Shown here: positions 48,108-57,740 of the stretch, in pieces
Numbering within the stretch: the first letter of the stretch is position 1
How the letters are laid out: every line of letters starts with the position of its first letter
Assembly: GCF_001968825.1 (NCBI RefSeq)
Contig: NZ_MIEU01000011.1
Span: 434,001-498,000, forward strand
Direction of reading: 5' to 3'
DNA from: Tersicoccus sp. Bi-70
Lineage (GTDB): Bacteria; Actinomycetota; Actinomycetes; Actinomycetales; Micrococcaceae
Length of the DNA: 64,000 nt
Translations under genes and position numbers: made by a program
The notes under the pieces: model-generated
Told to the model about the DNA's origin: nothing
Databases searched by the model: none
Seen by the model: only the letters and a program-made list of their open reading frames with translations

Positions 48108-50633
48108 TCAGGACGTGGCGTCCGCCGCGTCCTGGGGGGACTCGGGGGAGGGCTCGTACCGCAGCAGCTCGTCGAGGAGACGGACGGCGGCCGCCTTCTC
48201 CAGCGGGTTGTTCCGGTTGCCGCACTTGGGCGACTGGATGCAGGACGGGCAGCCGGTCTCGCACTCGCACGCCCGGATGGCGTCGGCCGTCGCGCGCAGC
48301 CACGTGCCGGCGGCCTCGTAGCCGCGCTCGGCGAACCCGGCACCGCCCGCGTACCCGTCGTAGACGAAGATGCTCGGGTGCCCGGTGTCGGCGTGCAGGG
48401 CCGTGGAGACGCCGCCGATGTCCCAGCGGTCGCTCGTCGCCACCAGCGGCAACATGCCGATCGCGGCGTGCTCGGCGGCGTGCAGTGCGCCCGGCAGCTC
48501 CGGTGCGGTGACGCCGGCCGTCTCCAGCATCGGGGCGGGCGCCACGAACCACACCGCCTGGGTGATCAGCTCGCGCACGGGCAGGTCCAGCGGCTCCTCG
48601 CCGATCACCTCGCCCGACGCGAACCGCTTCCGCTGGAACGCCACCACCTGCGTCGAGACGCGCACCTGCCCGAAGCACACCGTCACCGGCCCCCACGGCA
48701 CCGTGCGGTCCGTGCGCAGCACCTCGATGTCCGTGATGTCGCGCGCCGTCGTGTAGAAGTCCGGCTCCCCGCGGCGGACGATCGCGCAGTGGTTCTCCTC
48801 GTCCAGGTCGTCGACGACGAACGTCACCTGCTGGTGGGTGTACACGGCGCCCGGGTGCAGCTGGTGGTGGCTCTGCGCCGCGCCGACCGTGCCGAGCAGC
48901 GCACCGGTGGCCGCGTCGATGATGTCGATCGGCTGGCCGCCCTCGCCGCGCAGGCTCACGGCCGCGGCCGCGCTCTGGGGGTGCGTCCAGAACCAGCCGG
49001 CGGGACGGCGGCGGAGAAAGCCCTGCGCGGCCAGGTCGTCGACGACGGCGGGGGCGGCCGGGCCGAACAGGTCGAGGTCGGCGCGGGTCAGCGGCGCCTC
49101 GGCCGCGGCCGCGCACAGGTGCGGGCCCAGCACGTACGGGTTCTGCGGGGCGAACACCGCGGCCTCCACCGGCCGGTCGAAGATCGCCTCGGGGTGGTTG
49201 ACCAGGTACGTGTCGAGGGGGTCGTCGCTCGCGATGAACACCGCCAGCGCGTCCTGACCGGCGCGCCCGGCCCGGCCGATCTGCTGGAAGAGGGACGCGC
49301 GGGTACCCGGCCAGCCGGCGATCAGCACCGCGTCCAGCCCGGCGATGTCGATGCCGAGCTCCAGGGCGGACGTGCTCGCCACCCCGAGCAGCCGCCCGTC
49401 GCGCAGCGCGTGCTCGAGCGCCCGCCGCTCCTCCGGGAGGTATCCGGAGCGGTAGGCGGCCACCCGGCCGGGCAACGTGCGGTCGACGTCGGCGAGCAGC
49501 CGCTGAGCGGTCGCCGCGATACTCTCCGCGCCGCGCCGGGAGCGGATGAAGGCGATGGTGCGCACGGCACCGGACACGAGGTCGGCCATCAGGTCCGCGG
49601 ACTCGGCGATCACCGTGCGCCGGCGAGCGGCGCCGTTCTCGCCGTCGTGGTCGGTCAACTGGGGCTCCCACAGGGCGACGGTCACCTCGCCGTGGGGGGA
49701 GAAGTCGGTCTCGATCGCGGTCGCGGGCGCCCCGATCAACCGGGAGAAGGACTGCTCGGGTTCGAACGACGTCGCCGACGCCCCGATGAACACGGGGTCC
49801 CCGCCGTAGCGGGCGCACACCCGCCGCAGCCGCCGCAGCACGTTGGCCACGTGAGCCCCGAACACACCGCGGTACCCGTGGGCCTCGTCGACGATCACGT
49901 ACCGCAGGCGGCGCAGGAACCGGGCCCAGCGGACGTGGTTGGGCAGGATGCCCACGTGCAGCATGTCCGGGTTCGCCAGGACGACGTTCGCGTGCTCCCG
50001 GATCCACGCGCGCTCGGTCTGCTCCGTGTCCCCGTCGTAGGTCGCCGCCCGCACGCCCGGCACGGCCAGCCCCTGCCAGGAGGCCAGCTGGTCCGCGGCG
50101 AGGGCCTTGGTGGGGGAGAGATAGAGGACGACGGCGCCGTCGGGATCCAGACTCGTGGCGGCACGCTCCTCCGCCCGCACGACCGCGTCGAGCGCCGGCA
50201 GCTGGAAGGCCAGGGACTTGCCGGACGCGGTCCCGGTGGCGAGGACGACGTGCTGCCCGGCGTGGGCCGCCTCGGCCGCCTGTACCTGGTGGACCCACGG
50301 GGCCGGCACGCCGCGCCGCTGATACGCGTCGACGACGGCCGGATGCAGCCAGGTGGGCCAGGGTGCCGTGACGGCGTCCCGGGCCGGCAGAACCCGGACG
50401 TGACGCACCTGGGGCGGCGTCGCGTCCCCGCCCGGCTCGACGGACGCGAGGGCAGCACCCAGACCGGCGGCGCCATGCTCCGCGATGTCGTACTGCGTGA
50501 GATCGCGGCGCTCGACACCGTGGCCGGAGGCGTCGTCCCGGCCCGGCACGGACCCACCGGTGCCGTGGCCGCGCCCCAGCATCGCCAGGCTCGTGCGTCC
50601 GTCCTTCATCTGCTTCATCATCCCACCGGCCAC
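48108..50633 (-). CDS. DEAD/DEAH-box helicase with DUF1998 zinc domain (Rv3649/MrfA-like)
   Basis: An 841-residue superfamily 2 helicase. Motif I is ATGTASGKS, motif II VIVDEAHGYRG, then GASATS, IAFIRSRRGAESIA and motif VI QQIGRAGRAGQDALAV. The C-terminal DUF1998 region ends in a Cys cluster (CECETGCPSCIQSPKCGNRNN), as in MrfA DNA-repair helicases. The GTG at 50633 and the ATGs a few codons on are both possible starts. This is the 'helicase' of the actinobacterial helicase/secretion neighbourhood, here separated from the tad genes. Confidence 0.92.
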   Translation of the reverse strand: MAGGMMKQMKDGRTSLAMLGRGHGTGGSVPGRDDASGHGVERRDLTQYDIAEHGAAGLGAALASVEPGGDATPPQVRHVRVLPARDAVTAPWPTWLHPAVVDAYQRRGVPAPWVHQVQAAEAAHAGQHVVLATGTASGKSLAFQLPALDAVVRAEERAATSLDPDGAVVLYLSPTKALAADQLASWQGLAVPGVRAATYDGDTEQTERAWIREHANVVLANPDMLHVGILPNHVRWARFLRRLRYVIVDEAHGYRGVFGAHVANVLRRLRRVCARYGGDPVFIGASATSFEPEQSFSRLIGAPATAIETDFSPHGEVTVALWEPQLTDHDGENGAARRRTVIAESADLMADLVSGAVRTIAFIRSRRGAESIAATAQRLLADVDRTLPGRVAAYRSGYLPEERRALEHALRDGRLLGVASTSALELGIDIAGLDAVLIAGWPGTRASLFQQIGRAGRAGQDALAVFIASDDPLDTYLVNHPEAIFDRPVEAAVFAPQNPYVLGPHLCAAAAEAPLTRADLDLFGPAAPAVVDDLAAQGFLRRRPAGWFWTHPQSAAAAVSLRGEGGQPIDIIDAATGALLGTVGAAQSHHQLHPGAVYTHQQVTFVVDDLDEENHCAIVRRGEPDFYTTARDITDIEVLRTDRTVPWGPVTVCFGQVRVSTQVVAFQRKRFASGEVIGEEPLDLPVRELITQAVWFVAPAPMLETAGVTAPELPGALHAAEHAAIGMLPLVATSDRWDIGGVSTALHADTGHPSIFVYDGYAGGAGFAERGYEAAGTWLRATADAIRACECETGCPSCIQSPKCGNRNNPLEKAAAVRLLDELLRYEPSPESPQDAADATS

Positions 50634-50682
50634 CGACCGAACCGCCCTGTTCTACAGAGCGTAGAAGTTAGATCATCGACCC

Positions 50683-51108
50683 ATGAGCACCGACGATGTC
50701 GCCGCCATCCTTTCCCTGACCGATGACGAGTGCTGGGAGTTCCTGGAGGGGGTCCGGTTCGGGCGCCTCGCGGTGGCGCCCGCCGGCCGGATCGACCTGT
50801 TCCCCATCAACCTCGTCGCGCGCGACGGGCGGATCGTGTTCCGGACCGCCGAGGGCACGAAGCTGCTGTCGCTGACGGTCGACGCCGCGGTCGCCGTCGA
50901 GGTCGACGAGGTGACGGGCGGTCAGGCCCGCAGCGTCGTCGTGCACGGTACCGCCCGCGCCCTGGAGACCAGCGAGGAGATCGAGGCCGCCGAGGCCCTT
51001 CCCCTGCGCCCGTGGATCCCCACCCTCAAGCAGATCTTCGTCGAGGTGATCCCCACGGAGCTCACCGGGCGCGCCTTCGCCCTCGGCCCGGAGCCCGAGC
51101 GGTGGTGA
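50683..51108 (+). CDS. PPOX-class split-barrel flavin/F420-binding protein
   Basis: A 141-residue pyridoxamine-5'-phosphate-oxidase-like fold. ECWEFLEGVRFGRLAVAPAGRIDLFPINLVARDGRIVFRTAEGTKLLSL is the cofactor-binding half, followed by VDEVTGGQARSVVVHGTARALE. Small PPOX proteins of this type bind FMN, F420 or haem. It is divergent from the helicase gene with 49 bases between starts. Confidence 0.88.
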   Translation: MSTDDVAAILSLTDDECWEFLEGVRFGRLAVAPAGRIDLFPINLVARDGRIVFRTAEGTKLLSLTVDAAVAVEVDEVTGGQARSVVVHGTARALETSEEIEAAEALPLRPWIPTLKQIFVEVIPTELTGRAFALGPEPERW

Positions 51109-51132
51109 ACAGGTCGGTGGTGAACCGATCGG

Positions 51133-51138
51133 TACGCT
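51133..51138 (+). promoter_or_regulatory. Possible leaderless -10 box of the methyltransferase gene
   Basis: TACGCT is followed after seven bases (GAGGACC) by the GTG start. The hexamer is the same as before the DUF4177 gene. Confidence 0.4.
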
Positions 51139-51145
51139 GAGGACC

Positions 51146-53071
51146 GTGTCGCCCGCCTCCCCCCGAACGCCGATCCCGACCGATCCGGCTCTGACCGACG
51201 GGAGGGCCGACGCCGCGATCGACGTCACCGCGACCGACGACTCCGCGCCGGCGGGAGGCCTCGACGACCCGCACGACGCGCCCGACGCCGACGACCCGGC
51301 CCTCCTGGCCCGGCTCGTCGCGGCCTTCGCGGCCGCCGACTGGACCGTCGACGGCGTGGCGGAGCTGCTCGGCGAGGAGGCCACCGCCGCCCTGGACCGC
51401 GACGAGACCGTCCCCGCCGAACTCGCCACGGCACGCGTCCTGGGGGGCGAGGACGTCGACAGCGCGGCCGGCACCGTCACGGACATCGTCGCCGTTGCGG
51501 CATCGAACCGCGCCGCCCGGGTGCGCGCGGCGCTGACCCGCCTGCTGCTGCTCGGGCTGCCCGTTCCCGCGGACGCCGTGGGTGCGGACCTCGCCTCGGA
51601 CCTGATCGCCTGCCGGGCGGTCACGACCGTGTCGGCCGCGAGCGACGACGCCGGCACGGGAGCCGACACCGACGCGGACACGGCAGACGACCCCGGCGCG
51701 CCAGGCGGCACGGGAGGCGACGTCGAGGGTGCGGACGCCGGCGACATCCCGCCGCGGATCCTGCGCTCCCGCGTCGACCTGCGGCCCTACGAGGCGGACG
51801 ACGGCACGCGGCTGTGGGTGGCCGCGGACCTCGGCGCCCTGCAGACCGACGGCCCGCTGCGCCGCGACCACGTGCTCGGCATCGGACACGCGTCCCTCAC
51901 CCTTGCCCAGGTGACCGCTCGCCGCCCGGTCGACACCGCCCTCGACCTCGGCACCGGCTGCGGCATCCAGACCTTCCACCTGCTCCGCCACGCCCGGCAC
52001 GTGACCGCCACCGATCTCTCCGCCCGGGCCCTGGCCTACACGCGGTTCAACCTGCTGCTCAACGCCGCCGCCCTCGACCTGGACCCGGCCGACCTGCCAG
52101 CCCGCGTCGATCTGCGCCAGGGCAGCCTGCTGGACCCGGTCGCGGGGCAGACCTTCGACCTGATCGTCTCGAACCCGCCGTTCGTGATCACGCCGCGGGC
52201 CGCGGACGAGGCCGCCGACTCCCGCTACACCTACCGCGACGGCGGACAGGCGGGGGACCGGCTCGTCACCGAGCTGGTCCGCGCCCTCCCGGCCCACCTC
52301 ACTCCGGGCGGCACCGCGCAGCTGCTCGGCAACTGGGAGACGCCGCACGGGGCCGACTGGGACGACGCCCTGACCGCGGCCTGGTTCGGGCAGGACGATC
52401 ACACGGGGGAGACCAGAGACGACCACCGCGAGTGGTGGGTGATCCAGCGCGACACCCAGAGCCCCGCCGAGTACGCCGAACTGTGGCTGCGCGACGCCGC
52501 CCAGGCCGCCGACCCCGCCGACTACCGCCGTGCGTACGCCGCCTACCTCGCCGACTTCGCCGCCCGCGACGTCGCCGCGATCGGCTTCGGCATGATCTGG
52601 CTGCGCCGCGCAGTCGGAACCGGAGCCGGAGCCGGTGACGCGCAGGACGGGCGGGTCCGTCCCCCGCTGCGTCGCCTGGAGACCGTCACCCATGCGGTCG
52701 ACCAGCCGCTCGGCCCGGCCCTGGCCGCCACCGTCGAACGCCACGACCGGCTCGCCGGCCTGGATGACAGCGCGCTCACCGGGCTGCGCCTGATCGTCGC
52801 CCCCGACGTCACCGAGGAACGCCACGCGACCCCGGGCGCCCCCGATCCGACGGTCATCCTGCTCCACCAGGGCGGCGGCTTCCGCCGCACCGTCCAGGCG
52901 TCCACCGCGCTCGCCGGCTTCGTCGGCGCGTGCGACGGGGAGCTGACCGCCGGGCAGCTCGTCACCGCGCTGACCGTGCTGCTCACCCCCGAGGACCCGC
53001 ACTTCGGCGCCACCCTGCTCGGGCAGGTCCGCCGCGCCGTCGTCGACGGCTTCCTCACGGTGGCGGGCTGA
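51146..53071 (+). CDS. Class I SAM-dependent methyltransferase (HemK/RsmC-like core)
   Basis: A 641-residue protein. The first ~260 residues include an acidic, disordered leader and a helical regulatory-looking domain (DUF7059-like position). The methyltransferase core follows with SAM motif I ALDLGTGCGIQTFHLL, the acidic motif VTATDLSARAL and the catalytic IVSNPPFVI typical of N-methylation of Gln, Ade or Gua. A ~180-residue C-terminal domain ends the protein. It probably modifies a protein or nucleic acid. The start is GTG, with a leaderless-type -10 seven bases upstream. Confidence 0.85.
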   Translation: MSPASPRTPIPTDPALTDGRADAAIDVTATDDSAPAGGLDDPHDAPDADDPALLARLVAAFAAADWTVDGVAELLGEEATAALDRDETVPAELATARVLGGEDVDSAAGTVTDIVAVAASNRAARVRAALTRLLLLGLPVPADAVGADLASDLIACRAVTTVSAASDDAGTGADTDADTADDPGAPGGTGGDVEGADAGDIPPRILRSRVDLRPYEADDGTRLWVAADLGALQTDGPLRRDHVLGIGHASLTLAQVTARRPVDTALDLGTGCGIQTFHLLRHARHVTATDLSARALAYTRFNLLLNAAALDLDPADLPARVDLRQGSLLDPVAGQTFDLIVSNPPFVITPRAADEAADSRYTYRDGGQAGDRLVTELVRALPAHLTPGGTAQLLGNWETPHGADWDDALTAAWFGQDDHTGETRDDHREWWVIQRDTQSPAEYAELWLRDAAQAADPADYRRAYAAYLADFAARDVAAIGFGMIWLRRAVGTGAGAGDAQDGRVRPPLRRLETVTHAVDQPLGPALAATVERHDRLAGLDDSALTGLRLIVAPDVTEERHATPGAPDPTVILLHQGGGFRRTVQASTALAGFVGACDGELTAGQLVTALTVLLTPEDPHFGATLLGQVRRAVVDGFLTVAG

Positions 53072-53090
53072 ACCCGCCGGAAGGATGGTC

Positions 53091-53798
53091 ATGGCACCCG
53101 GACGCCGGAAGCTCACCGCCCCGCTGATCGAGGACCTGCACCTGCCGGACCTCACCGACGCCGACCCGGTGACCATCCGCGCCGGCGGGCATCACGAGGC
53201 CCAGCGGTACACCGACGCGGACCTGAGCGAGCGCGAACTCGCCGACACCGTGTTCACGGAGTGCGCCTTCGACGGTGTGACGGCAGGTGACGCGGACCTG
53301 CGGGGCGCCCGGTTCCTCGAGACGAGCGTCGCGCGGCTGACCGCCCCGGTGCTGCGCGCCTCCCGGTCCACGTGGCGTGACGCCCGACTCGCCGGGTCCC
53401 GGCTGGGCGCCGTCGAACTGGACGGGGCCGACCTGCGGTCCGTCGCGATCACGGGGAGCAAACTGACGTATGTCAACCTGCGCACCGCGAGTCTGCGCGA
53501 CGTCGCCTTCACCGACTGCGTCATCGACGAACTCGACCTGACCCAGGCGGAGGCGGATCGCGTGGCCCTCGACGGCTGCACCGTCGGCACCCTCCTGATC
53601 GATCATGCCCGGTTGCGCCACGTCGACCTGCGCGGCGCCGAACTGCGCACCATCAGCGGGGTGGACGCGCTGCGCGGTGCCGTCCTCTCCTCCGCCCAGG
53701 CTGCCGACCTGGCCGAGGCCTTCGCCGCGCATCTCGGCATCACGGTGAGCGACGAGCCGGCGCCGCGCGGGCCGTCGCGGTCGGGCCGGGGACGGTGA
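53091..53798 (+). CDS. Pentapeptide-repeat protein
   Basis: A 235-residue protein with repeated A(D/N)Lxx-type five-residue turns across most of its length, for example VTAGDADLRGARFLETSV, GAVELDGADLRSVAITGSKL and LRHVDLRGAELRTISG. These fold as a right-handed quadrilateral beta-helix. Some family members mimic DNA and protect gyrase, others are scaffolds. I use the second ATG (53091), six bases after GGAAGG. It lies just upstream of topA. Confidence 0.85.
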   Translation: MAPGRRKLTAPLIEDLHLPDLTDADPVTIRAGGHHEAQRYTDADLSERELADTVFTECAFDGVTAGDADLRGARFLETSVARLTAPVLRASRSTWRDARLAGSRLGAVELDGADLRSVAITGSKLTYVNLRTASLRDVAFTDCVIDELDLTQAEADRVALDGCTVGTLLIDHARLRHVDLRGAELRTISGVDALRGAVLSSAQAADLAEAFAAHLGITVSDEPAPRGPSRSGRGR

Positions 53799-53843
53799 CC
53801 GACGCCGCCGTGAGACGCCCGGTGGACGCTCGGGCCCCGGTCG

Positions 53844-53849
53844 TATGAT
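53844..53849 (+). promoter_or_regulatory. -10 box of topA
   Basis: TATGAT matches the -10 consensus at five of six bases. Transcription would start near 53856, which is after the ATG at 53853. This argues that topA begins at the GTG at 53904, with a ~48-base leader. Confidence 0.5.
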
Positions 53850-53903
53850 TCGATGGTCACGAACCCGACCGGTTCGGAACCGAAGGAAAGTCAGGAATCC
53901 GCA

Positions 53904-56669
53904 GTGCCCGCAAAGGCCCGTCAGCAGACCGGCAAGAAGCTCGTGATCGTCGAGTCGCCGGCCAAGGGGAAGACCATCGCGTCCTACCTCGGTCCCGGAT
54001 TCGAGGTCGAGGCATCGATGGGCCACATCCGTGACCTGCCGCAGCCGTCCGAGTTGCCCGACGCGCTGAAGAAGTCCTCCGTGGGCAAGTTCGCCGTCGA
54101 CCTGGACAAGGACTTCGAGCCCTACTACGTCATCACGCCGGACAAGAAGAAGAAGGTCAGCGAGCTCAAGGCCGCGCTCAAGGACGCCGACGAGCTCTAT
54201 CTCGCCACCGACGGTGACCGCGAGGGCGAGGCCATCGCGTGGCACCTGCTCGAGGTGCTCAAGCCCAAGGTGCCCGTCCACCGGCTCACCTTCCCCGAGA
54301 TCACTCGCGAGGCCATCCAGCGCGCCCTGGGCAACATGCGCGACGTCGACATCGCCCTGGTCGACGCGCAGGAGACCCGCCGCGTCCTCGACCGGCTCTA
54401 CGGCTACGAGATCTCCCCGGTGCTGTGGCGCAAGGTCGCCCGCGGCCTCTCCGCCGGCCGCGTCCAGTCCGTCGCCACCCGACTCGTCGTCGAGCGGGAA
54501 CGCGAGCGGATGGCGTTCGTCGCCGCCGGCTACTGGGATCTGACCGGCGAGTTCGCCGTGCCGGAGGAGAACCGCACCGATGCGTCGGCCCCCGCCTTCA
54601 CCGCCCGCCTGGCCACCCTCGACGGGGCCCGCGTGGCCACCGGCCGTGACTTCGACGACGCCGGGCAGCTGAAGAACCGGCAGGCCGTGGCGCTGGACGA
54701 GACGCAGGCCCGTGGCCTGGTCGAGGCGCTGGGCAGCGCCGACTTCGCCGTCCGCGCCGTCGAGACCAAGCCGTACACGCGCCGTCCCACGGCACCGTTC
54801 ACCACCTCGACGCTGCAGCAGGAGGCGGCCCGCAAGCTGCGGTTCTCCTCGCGCAGCACGATGCAGGTGGCCCAGCGACTGTACGAGAACGGCTACATCA
54901 CCTACATGCGTACCGACTCGCCGGCGCTGTCCGACGAGGCGATCAACGCCGCCCGCCGGCAGGCCGCCGAGCTGTACGGCCCCGAGTACGTGCCGGACTC
55001 CCGCCGCGTGTACAAGGGCGGCGACAAGAACGCGCAGGAGGCCCACGAGGCCATCCGTCCCGCCGGTGACGCGTTCCGCACCCCCGCGCAGGTCTCCGGC
55101 CAGCTCAGCAGCGACGAGTTCCGGCTCTACGAACTGATCTGGAAGCGCACTGTCGCCTCCCAGATGGCCGACGCCAAGGGCTCCACGGCGACCATCCGGG
55201 TCGGGGCGGTCGCCGCCGACGGCCGGAACGCCGAGTTCTCCGCGTCCGGCACCGTCATCACCTTCCGCGGCTTCCTGGCCGCATACGAGGAGGGGACGGA
55301 CGAGGCGCGCAGCGACAACGGCGCCGGGAGCCAGTCCGGGGACGCGCGGTTGCCGGACGTGCACGAGGGCGACGCCCTGACCGCCGACGACCTGGCCGCC
55401 CACGGGCACGAGACCTCCCCGCCCCCGCGGTACACCGAGGCATCGCTGGTCAAGGCGCTGGAGGAGGCCGGCATCGGCCGCCCGTCCACGTACGCGGCGA
55501 CCATCTCGACGATCATGGACCGCGGCTACGTGCGCAACCGGGGCTCGGCCCTGGTGCCCAGCTGGGTCGCGTTCTCCGTCGTGCGCCTGCTCGAGCAGCA
55601 CTTCCACGACTACGTCGACTACGACTTCACCGCGCAGATGGAGGAGGACCTCGACCGGATCGCCCGTGGCGAGCAGGCGCGCGCCGACTGGCTGCGAGAC
55701 TTCTACTACGGCGACGGGGACGACTCGGGCCTGAACACCATCGTCGAGAACCTCGGCGACATCGACGCGCGGGCCATCAACTCGCTGCCCGTGACCGATG
55801 ACATCGTGCTGCGCGTCGGCAAGTTCGGGCCCTACCTGGAGCGGGCCGCGGCCGCGGACGCCCCGGAGGGCACCGAACCCGAGCGGGCCAACGTCCCCGA
55901 GGACCTCGCGCCGGACGAGCTGACCCCCGAGAAGGCGGAGGAGCTGATGGCCACCGCCGGCCCCGAGGAGAACGAGCTCGGGATCGACCCGGAGTCCGGG
56001 CACCCCATCGTGGCCAAGAACGGCCGCTACGGCGCCTTCGTCACCGAGATCGTGCCGGAGCCCTCGATCGAGGACCAGCCGGTCGAGTACTACAAGAACG
56101 GCAAGCCGAAGCCGCCGAAGAAGCCGGTCAAGGCGAAGCCGCGCACGGCGTCACTGCTCTCCTCGATGAGCCTGCAGACGGTCACCCTCGAGGACGCCCT
56201 GAAGCTGCTCAGCCTGCCGCGCGTGGTCGGCACCGACCCCGAGGGCGTCGAGATCACCGCCCAGAACGGCCGCTTCGGGCCCTACCTGAAGAAGGGCACG
56301 GACAGCCGGTCGCTGGCCAGCGAGGAGCAGATCTTCACCGTCACGCTCGACGAGGCGCTGAAGATCTACGCCGAGCCGAAGCAGCGGGGCCGCGCCGCGG
56401 CGAAGCCGCCGCTGAAGGAACTGGGCACGGACCCCGTCTCGGAGAAGCCGATCACCGTGAAGGAGGGCCGGTTCGGGCCCTACATCACGGACGGCGCCAC
56501 GAACATCACCGTGCCGCGCAGCGACACCATCGAGGAACTGACCCACGAGCGAGCGGTGGAACTGCTGGCCGAGAAGCGCGCCAAGGGCCCGGCCAAGCGG
56601 CCGGCGAACCGTGGCGGGGGCGGCAAGGCCTCGACCGGGCGCGCGCGCAGCACCCGCAGCAAGGTCTGA
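53904..56669 (+). CDS. topA: DNA topoisomerase I (type IA)
   Basis: TopA relaxes negative supercoils. The 921-residue protein has the Toprim domain (LVIVESPAKGKTIASYLG, then ATDGDREGEAIAWHL with the metal-binding Asp residues). The catalytic Tyr lies in NGYITYMRTDSPALS, and the DNA-gate segment GIGRPSTYAATI is present. The C-terminus has repeated RFGPYI/L modules (topoisomerase C-terminal repeats) and a Lys/Arg tail with no zinc-finger Cys, as usual for actinobacteria. I start at GTG 53904, giving MPAKARQQTGKKLVIVE after an AGGAA site. The ATG at 53853 lies upstream of the predicted transcription start. Confidence 0.95.
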   Translation: MPAKARQQTGKKLVIVESPAKGKTIASYLGPGFEVEASMGHIRDLPQPSELPDALKKSSVGKFAVDLDKDFEPYYVITPDKKKKVSELKAALKDADELYLATDGDREGEAIAWHLLEVLKPKVPVHRLTFPEITREAIQRALGNMRDVDIALVDAQETRRVLDRLYGYEISPVLWRKVARGLSAGRVQSVATRLVVERERERMAFVAAGYWDLTGEFAVPEENRTDASAPAFTARLATLDGARVATGRDFDDAGQLKNRQAVALDETQARGLVEALGSADFAVRAVETKPYTRRPTAPFTTSTLQQEAARKLRFSSRSTMQVAQRLYENGYITYMRTDSPALSDEAINAARRQAAELYGPEYVPDSRRVYKGGDKNAQEAHEAIRPAGDAFRTPAQVSGQLSSDEFRLYELIWKRTVASQMADAKGSTATIRVGAVAADGRNAEFSASGTVITFRGFLAAYEEGTDEARSDNGAGSQSGDARLPDVHEGDALTADDLAAHGHETSPPPRYTEASLVKALEEAGIGRPSTYAATISTIMDRGYVRNRGSALVPSWVAFSVVRLLEQHFHDYVDYDFTAQMEEDLDRIARGEQARADWLRDFYYGDGDDSGLNTIVENLGDIDARAINSLPVTDDIVLRVGKFGPYLERAAAADAPEGTEPERANVPEDLAPDELTPEKAEELMATAGPEENELGIDPESGHPIVAKNGRYGAFVTEIVPEPSIEDQPVEYYKNGKPKPPKKPVKAKPRTASLLSSMSLQTVTLEDALKLLSLPRVVGTDPEGVEITAQNGRFGPYLKKGTDSRSLASEEQIFTVTLDEALKIYAEPKQRGRAAAKPPLKELGTDPVSEKPITVKEGRFGPYITDGATNITVPRSDTIEELTHERAVELLAEKRAKGPAKRPANRGGGGKASTGRARSTRSKV

Positions 56670-56711
56670 CCCCACCCCCGCGGCCGGCCGCGGGCCAACG
56701 ACAGGAGTGGC

Positions 56712-57740
56712 ATGCGTCTGGGTGTCCTGGACATCGGCTCCAACACCGTCCATCTGCTGCTGGTCGACGCCTACGCGGGCGCTCAGCCGGCCGCGTACGC
56801 GTCGCACAAGCGGCCGCTCGCGCTCGTGAGGTACCTCGACGAGCAGGGCCGCATCAGTGCCGAGGGGCAGCGCGAGCTGATCGGGTTCATCCGCGAGGCG
56901 CACGACGTCGCGCGGGATCACGGCGCGGAGGACCTGCTCGCGTTCGCGACCTCGGCGATCCGGGAGGCGACGAACGGGCAGGAGGTGCTCGACGCCGTCG
57001 CCGAGCAGACCGCGGTGACCTTGATGGAGCTGCCCGGCGACCGGGAGGCCGCGGTCACGTTCTTCGCCACCCGGCGGTGGTTCGGCTGGGGTGCGGGCAC
57101 GATCCTCAACCTCGACATCGGCGGCGGCTCCTTCGAGATGGCGATGGGCGACGACGAGCTGCCCACCCGGAACGTCTCGGTGCCCCTGGGCGCGGGCCGG
57201 CTGACCCGGGACTGGCTGCCGGAGGATCCGCCGACCGCGGCGAGCGTCAAGGCGCTCCGGTCGCACATCAAGGCCACCCTCAAGCCCGTGGTGAAGTCCT
57301 TCGCCGACCTGGGGCGGCCGACCCTCGTCGCGGGCACCTCCAAGACCTTCCGCTCGCTGGCCCGCATCGCGGGCGCCGCGCCGAGCGGAGCCGGTCCGTA
57401 CGTCAGGCGGACCCTCGACCGGCACGACCTCTCCCTGTGGGCGCAGCGGATGTCCGCGATGGCGTCGGCGGACCGCGTGAACCTGCCCGGCGTCTCGGAC
57501 CTGCGGGCCCGGCAGGTGCTCGCCGGCGCGCTCGTCGCCGAGGCCGCGATGCTCGCGTTCGACGTCGAGCAGCTGCAGATCTGCCCGTGGGCGCTGCGGG
57601 AGGGCCTCATCCTGCGCCGTCTCGACCAGCTGGTGATCACCGGGGCCGCTCCGTCCGAGTGGCGCGACGAGACCCAGCGCCGGCTGCCGCAGGAGCTCCG
57701 CCGCCCGGCCGCCTCGGCCGCCCCGGGACCGACCGCGTGA
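56712..57740 (+). CDS. ppx: Exopolyphosphatase/GppA-type phosphatase
   Basis: A 342-residue ASKHA-fold protein. Phosphate motif 1 is VLDIGSNTVHLLLVD and phosphate motif 2 is LNLDIGGGSFEMAM, with ATSAIREATNG between. It hydrolyses polyphosphate or pppGpp. The length matches the short Ppx1-type of actinobacteria, which lacks the HD domain. CAGGAGTGGC precedes the ATG. The stop overlaps the next gene. Confidence 0.92.
   Translation: MRLGVLDIGSNTVHLLLVDAYAGAQPAAYASHKRPLALVRYLDEQGRISAEGQRELIGFIREAHDVARDHGAEDLLAFATSAIREATNGQEVLDAVAEQTAVTLMELPGDREAAVTFFATRRWFGWGAGTILNLDIGGGSFEMAMGDDELPTRNVSVPLGAGRLTRDWLPEDPPTAASVKALRSHIKATLKPVVKSFADLGRPTLVAGTSKTFRSLARIAGAAPSGAGPYVRRTLDRHDLSLWAQRMSAMASADRVNLPGVSDLRARQVLAGALVAEAAMLAFDVEQLQICPWALREGLILRRLDQLVITGAAPSEWRDETQRRLPQELRRPAASAAPGPTA

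Noticed and set aside
53055-56003. Open frame of 982 codons on the minus strand
   Set aside because: Antisense to topA and the pentapeptide gene; codon-shadow composition only.
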